Origin: Tubiluchus corallicola
Taxonomy: Eukaryota > Priapulida > Priapulimorpha > Priapulimorphida > Tubiluchidae
Reading direction: 5' to 3'
Length of the DNA: 64,000 nt
Assembly (NCBI GenBank): GCA_030141605.1
Contig: JAQGDQ010000081.1
Coordinates: forward strand, 130,001-194,000
The notes beneath the pieces are model-generated. The model did no database searches. It was not told the origin of the DNA and worked only from the letters and a program-made list of their open reading frames with translations. Position 1 is the first letter of the stretch; each line of letters starts with the position of its first letter. Below, in pieces: positions 58,864-64,000 of this stretch. The position numbers were made by a program, and so were the translations under genes.

Positions 58864-60665
58864 CATGGAAGCAAACACAGCGTTCTGCTGATCTCATCGT
58901 GAATCATGATAGCATGAATGATGGTAACTTGTATCATAAAGTATTGACAACCAGAATCACTTAATTGTCATTTTTAACAATATTTCATTTTGATTTTTAA
59001 AAAAATGCTTTCAAATTTTAGTTTAAAATATGAAATAGTTACTTTGTGTTGCCAATTTTTTCTGTTTATTTATTATGAAATGTAATGGGTCTTAACCAGC
59101 ACATTTATATAAGTGATTTATCATGGTGCTTATGAGTGTCTTTTTGCCAGTACTAGGTTTAGTTAGGCCTGCTCAACTACAACCTTGTTTTGCAGACACA
59201 GATTAAATTTTGATGTAGTTCATTAGTGATTACGGACAGAACTATTGGGATATCTTTGCTGCTTTACTTAACTTTTTCTTTGCTACTGAGCGATGATTGT
59301 ATTTTTCTTTATCAAGATATAGGAACTAATTTCATTAATTATTGATTTCTAAGCGATCACTAATGGTGGATTGCCAGCAGTCACAAAATGTTAGTTTTTA
59401 GCATATTGTTTTTTCATTATTTGATCGCAAAACAAATGGCTATTTTCTTTTAAGCTCTCATTAGTACTAATTTTATTAAAATTGGAAAAACTCCTGAAAA
59501 GTTACTGATGTATAACAGTTGGAAAAGTTTTGTAAATTTAATTTGGGATGCCATGAGCAAACTAGAAACCATCTTAAAGGAGCTGTATGAGTGAAAAAAG
59601 TTGCCTACTTATAGTGCAGGCAGTGCCATGTTTGTCTTTTAAGCGTCATGTTGAAAAGGGCTAAGTTTTTAACTGTTTCAAATTTTGCAAATTTTTTGAA
59701 TACTAACATCAAGATTTGCTAGTTGTGAGAAATATTGTATTATGGTCTTAGGGTTGGTGTCATTCTGGTAAATGATGACTACTGAAGTTGAAATGTAATT
59801 CGATGATGGGATAGTAAATGATGCAAAGGTTATTTGATTCGGAAGCTTACTGTCTGAAAAGTCTGCTTAAATCTGTTTACAAAAAGAATAAACTTTTCGT
59901 GTTTACTCCTAGTCGTGAATCATAGGAAAGCAGTAGTACTCACATAGAAAATCTCCCTTTTATCATTTGATATTTCTAGAGCATTTCTTCTCAGCTTTTT
60001 TGTCTGCTTTTTTAACTTGTTTGTTAGTGGGTTTAGGGATTGAAATGTAGACTAAATTGACAAGCTGCAGTTACTTATAGTTTCAGGTAAAAAATTCTAT
60101 TAGAAAAATGTTATTATTTCAATACTGTAAATACCTACATTTTTTACGTTATCTTAATAGGTATATCTACAGTCTTAAAATTTAAGGCTGTGGTGTATTT
60201 TGAGAAGAGCAATTATTACCGGTATGCTGACAGCATTTCTGATAAGGCTTATTTTGCATTGTGTGTGTGTGTGTGTGTGTGTATATACAATTGGACTTGG
60301 CACAGCCATTTTTACTTAAACAATGTAATAGATTGCTGGTTATCTTGTCTTTTCACTCTAATTTCATGAATATGTTCATATTGACTACTGGTGCAAGTTG
60401 GTCCAAAATAAAATCATGAACGTCTAAAAACATGCATTTCTTGTAAATTTGTATTGTTTAGCTATTCCTAATTGTATGTGTTTAGTTTAGATGTAATAGG
60501 TATAAAAGTAAAATAACAAACATGTAAATGGTGTTCATATTGTATATTTGCATTACTGAAATTGCATAAATAAATAGCCATTTAGATCCATATAATGTGT
60601 ACCCTACGAAATATAATATATAAGTATAGGTAAATGTATTTTAAATAAAGTTGCTTTCTTTGTAT
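58864..60665 (+). other. SNX29: Likely SNX29 3' UTR
   Basis: AT-rich, non-coding. AATAAA signals occur near its end, the best being TTTTAAATAAAG (signal at 60644-60649) followed by a T-rich stretch. A (GT)n run lies at 60261-60282. An earlier signal could give a shorter transcript. Confidence 0.5.
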
Positions 60666-62862
60666 ATACTGTATAAACTCCTACCATTACTTGCACAATT
60701 TCTGTGAAATTTTATCAGTTTGCAGATTTCTGCTTTGCTTTGTCGTATGACTAGTACAAGCTATCTCACTATGTGTCTTGTAACTGTCTGACATTTCCAG
60801 TCATTATTTTCCAAACAGTTTTGCGTAATAGCACACAATTTATCTCTATTTTTGAAAATGTTGAGTTGTTTCTGGACAGTGCGATGGTTAGTTCAGTGGG
60901 CATGTATCTTTGTAGGATTAATAGTCTATTATACATTATAATGAAAGAAATAATAGAGCTGCTTTACAGATCCGTGATTTTGTTGCAAAATTGACACTTT
61001 TACTGTAATGGGACCACAGATTAGAAATTATTGGATGCACTTTTTTATTTATGCTTTTGTATATAAGTGCAGAAAAATTTGCATACTTTTCCAGTTATTT
61101 TTATAATTGTTATTGTCATTTGTTGCATTTTTGACGTATGTAGCTTATTAATTGCGTTTCTGTTTTTTATGCTAGCCTCTATGCAGATTTTCTTCAAATT
61201 TCTGCTAATACCTTTATATATACGACTGCTAAATACTGAATAAAAGACCTTAGTTAAGATTAATCTATTCAGCAACAGAGATGTAAAATTGAATTCATGT
61301 TAGTTGCATTGAATATCATAATTTATGTTTACTATTAGAGTACAATAAAAACATATTACACATATATAATATGAACATGAGTTATGATATGTATGATTGT
61401 TGTTTGTGGATTTCGGTGTATAGATATATTGTTTGAAAGATCAAGTACCTTTCACCTTTAAGACAGTCGTAGTGAGTAGTATATCACTTTTGATTCAAGT
61501 GCTTTTAGCATTTAGTGCAGTCACAATGAGTAGTATGGCACGTATGTCTTCACTTGCCTGTCACTTTTGGTAATCGACATGATTAACATAATTTATTGTC
61601 CACTTCAGCATAATTACATTATCACATTGTAACTGCTATACATCAAATCAATTTGATGTTGTAGATTATTGTAATTGTAATTACAATAATTGTAAAAGAA
61701 CTATATTAGTATAGTTACTAACTACATAATAGCTTATTAACAGGAAATATATGCTGCAAAGCTTGTGAGACCACCATGAAAAGTGGAGAAAAAACTGCTT
61801 AATTAACAAGAGAACGAACTATAGAAAAACAGGGAATAGTTAAGATAAAATAATAGAATAAGATAGAGAAAAAGAGAAGACAAATGAAATAGAAAGGAGT
61901 TCAGCAGAGACGTGATGCAAAATATGAAAATATGAACTGTAAAGTAACCGGTTGCAGGATGTACTCTAACTATCGCACATCACGGCGAAACCCAAAAATG
62001 CATTATAAGTAAGATTTGGGCAGAAGAAATTTCATGTATCTTTTAAAGCAAAATAATTTTCAATGTGTTGTGACATGAATTGATATTCTATTCAGTATAA
62101 ATTGAATGCACACAGGTAATTCGTTATATAAACCACTACGATTCAAAAAAAGTTTGTTTTGGGTTACCGTACTGCTGAAACTAAGATTGTGTTGCATCGT
62201 TTTTTCGCAGTCGAACCTGCGTGTTATGAAAGTAAAATTTGCAAAATATTCTGTTTTTAGTTGTTTTATTATTTTATGTCTGATAAATTCTTGGTTGTAT
62301 TACACATAATGTAGATACCGGGAATTTAAGTGTCATAGTGCGTGTCTTACCCTCACTTGGTAGAAGTAAAACATCGTGTGCCAGCGGCCATTGACTTTAT
62401 AGTATAGCCATAGGCTTTATACTTATACTATTACTAGTTATAGCTGTACTATAAATTGAGTATAATGATGGTACCGGTTAGTAATACTATTACTAGCCTA
62501 TTTTGTAAATCGTAGTTTCAGTTTGACGTCAACGACTTTGAAATTATAAAACACTAAGTTGATCGGTCAGAAATTGGCCCATGAACTCATTGGCATTCAG
62601 ATAGTATGAAGATTTCCTTAGACTTTTTGTGATGAATGTATTTTCTCAATTCTTCATAGCTGTGGTGTGCTTGCTTTGTTCATTTTTGTATTTTTCTAAA
62701 CTTGCAGTAAAAGTTAGAAAAATAGGGACTTGTTTAAGAAGCGACACAGGAATTTGCCTATCCCGATTAAGGATGTCACAGAGCTCCGCTATAACGAGAG
62801 CTTCGAATCTGAATTGGAGCTTTGATTCGATTCAGTCCATAAGAATAGTAATAAAAATTTGA
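60666..62862. other. Intergenic DNA 3' of SNX29
   Basis: No gene could be supported. Two adjacent palindromes lie at 61641-61690; otherwise this is AT-rich sequence with short chance open frames. Confidence 0.6.
61641..61690. repeat. Two adjacent perfect palindromes
   Basis: CATCAAAT-CA-ATTTGATG (61641-61658) is followed six bases later by ATTATTGTAATT-GT-AATTACAATAAT (61665-61690). Both have perfect arms and a 2-bp centre. Confidence 0.9.
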
Positions 62863-64000
62863 ATAATTTATTGCCTTCAAAATGAGAATCACAAAATAGT
62901 ATTTAACAATAAGCTACAAAATCTCAGAAGGGCGGGATGGCAAAGGACCAAGTGGTCATCTAGTCTACCATCCCTAAATAGCGAGTCTACTAATTTCAGC
63001 ATAGCGAGCAAATATTATTATATGTTTTCATTTTTTTTTACAAGACCAACTTATTATTTGCATGGTACTAGACCATATAGTATTCATCATACACGTCTGA
63101 GGGTGGGATTTTCTCAACCGAACTATGATATCAGCAAACAAATTTGCAAGGCTGCCATTGATAATATTGTCAGTCCTAATTATGTACGGCTATCATTATA
63201 TTAAGCACTATATGGTGGAATGTCCATTGCACGCCGAGAGCAGGGGGGTGCTCGAGTGAAGTTTATTTAACCTGTAGTAAAATTCAAATTTTCTTCCAGT
63301 TAATATTAGTGAATTAAACATCAAAACTAAAATGCACAATTTATTACATGGTAACTCACTGTTCAATCTTGACCAAAATGAGACTATTTTTGATTTAACA
63401 CAGGAATTTATAAAAGCTTCAAGCCCATTCAGTAAACTTTATTTTAACATTTTGCATTTGATGTACTGTCATTACTAAAACATAGGTATCTATATCTAAT
63501 CATTAATGTCTCAACTTTGTAATAGTGTATTTACTAATTCCTGAAATATGTTAAGCAGTTTTGTTCTGTATACAAAAGGAGATGGAAAATAAATATGTTT
63601 ATAAAAATATTATAACAAAGTAAAGATTTATAAAGATTAAATTGATGGCAAACAATTATGGAAAATATAATTATGCAGATTTACGCAGAACAGTAAAAAT
63701 AAAATTAGTAAAACAGAGTTCTATGGGCAAAACTAACTAATTATAAGCAAAATAACTAACAAATTAATCTGGTTATGCAATAGTGAAAAGTAAAAAAAAA
63801 CAGCAGTTGCATGTTAGGCCATACTGGTTTTAAACTAAATGAATAGCAAATAACAGTAATGTTATTATATTATGTTATTAATGTGGATATGAACCAAAAA
63901 TGGTAAGTTTAAGAATGTAAGTATCATTGATAAAGCAACCCAAAATTGTGTTTGATAATAATTATATTAATGATATTATACAAAGACCATTTTACCTATT
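62863..64000. repeat. Dispersed repeat, copy 2, interrupted by a LINE and cut by the window end
   Basis: It aligns with copy 1 (30332-30875) in two blocks, about 62863-63018 and about 63614-64000, separated by a 590-bp insertion. The hairpin of copy 1 is kept at 62934-62974, with changes mainly in its loop and in the upper stem. The match runs to the last base of the window. Confidence 0.9.
63019..63605 (+). mobile_element. 5'-truncated LINE fragment inserted in repeat copy 2
   Basis: The direct repeats AATATTAT at 63011-63018 and 63606-63613 look like a target duplication. Inside, + strand frames read TRPYSIHHTRLRVGFSQPNY, then after a frameshift KHYMVECPLHAESRGVLE, then LLHGNSLFNLDQNETIFDLT and QEFIKASSPFSKLYF with a stop at 63476-63478. 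This is the layout at the C-terminus of many LINE polyproteins: LHARLR-x-x-CS, CxCG...HYLLECP and LL-G...N-x-IF...FI. The CxCG cysteines are lost, so it is dead. Confidence 0.75.

Overview
This is a window of animal (metazoan) nuclear DNA. It is AT-rich, its genes are broken by GT-AG introns (two use GC donors), and its proteins carry metazoan modules (LDL-receptor class A, EGF, SEA, RUN plus PX). The species cannot be fixed from sequence alone. Intron sizes, base composition and the many small transposon remnants fit an invertebrate; I do not commit to a phylum. Exon models below were built by hand. Every junction was checked for splice dinucleotides and for phase, and all retained exons of each gene join in frame.

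Layout from left to right: (1) 210-13043 (+), the 3' part of a large unnamed type I membrane protein gene. It encodes LDLa modules, a 4.5-kb Asn/Ser/Thr-rich exon with a 165-bp coding minisatellite, an EGF-like end, a SEA-like domain, an EGF domain, a transmembrane helix and a long tail. (2) 17403-28144 (-), a complete 13-exon MFSD11 (UNC93-like major facilitator) gene. (3) 33229-34395 (+), a single-exon mTERF-family mitochondrial protein. (4) 35686-44907 (-), complete RPL10 (uL16) with a TOP-type 5' leader exon at 45208-45232. (5) 45734-58863 (+), complete 20-exon SNX29 (RUN + coiled coil + PX).

Gene 1 and MFSD11 converge, MFSD11 and mTERF diverge, mTERF and RPL10 converge, and RPL10 and SNX29 diverge from a compact shared promoter of about 500 bp. 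That promoter holds a perfect palindromic CACGTG site. The genes are not an operon and I see no shared pathway; RPL10/SNX29 is the only pair likely to be co-regulated.

The rest is introns and intergenic DNA with mobile-element debris: a 1.05-kb terminal-inverted-repeat element with 9-bp target duplications and palindromic TACGGATCCGTA-type termini in MFSD11 intron 1; several MITE-like elements, four of them in RPL10 introns; LINE 3'-end relics recognised from the reverse-transcriptase C-terminus; a tRNA-derived SINE head; and a dispersed repeat present twice (about 30.3 kb and 62.9 kb), the second copy interrupted by a 5'-truncated LINE. No CRISPR array, bacterial-type operon, intact rRNA gene or intact tRNA gene was seen. 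I found no clearly new system. The best candidates for novelty are the N-glycan-rich LDLa/SEA receptor and the palindrome-ended transposon family.
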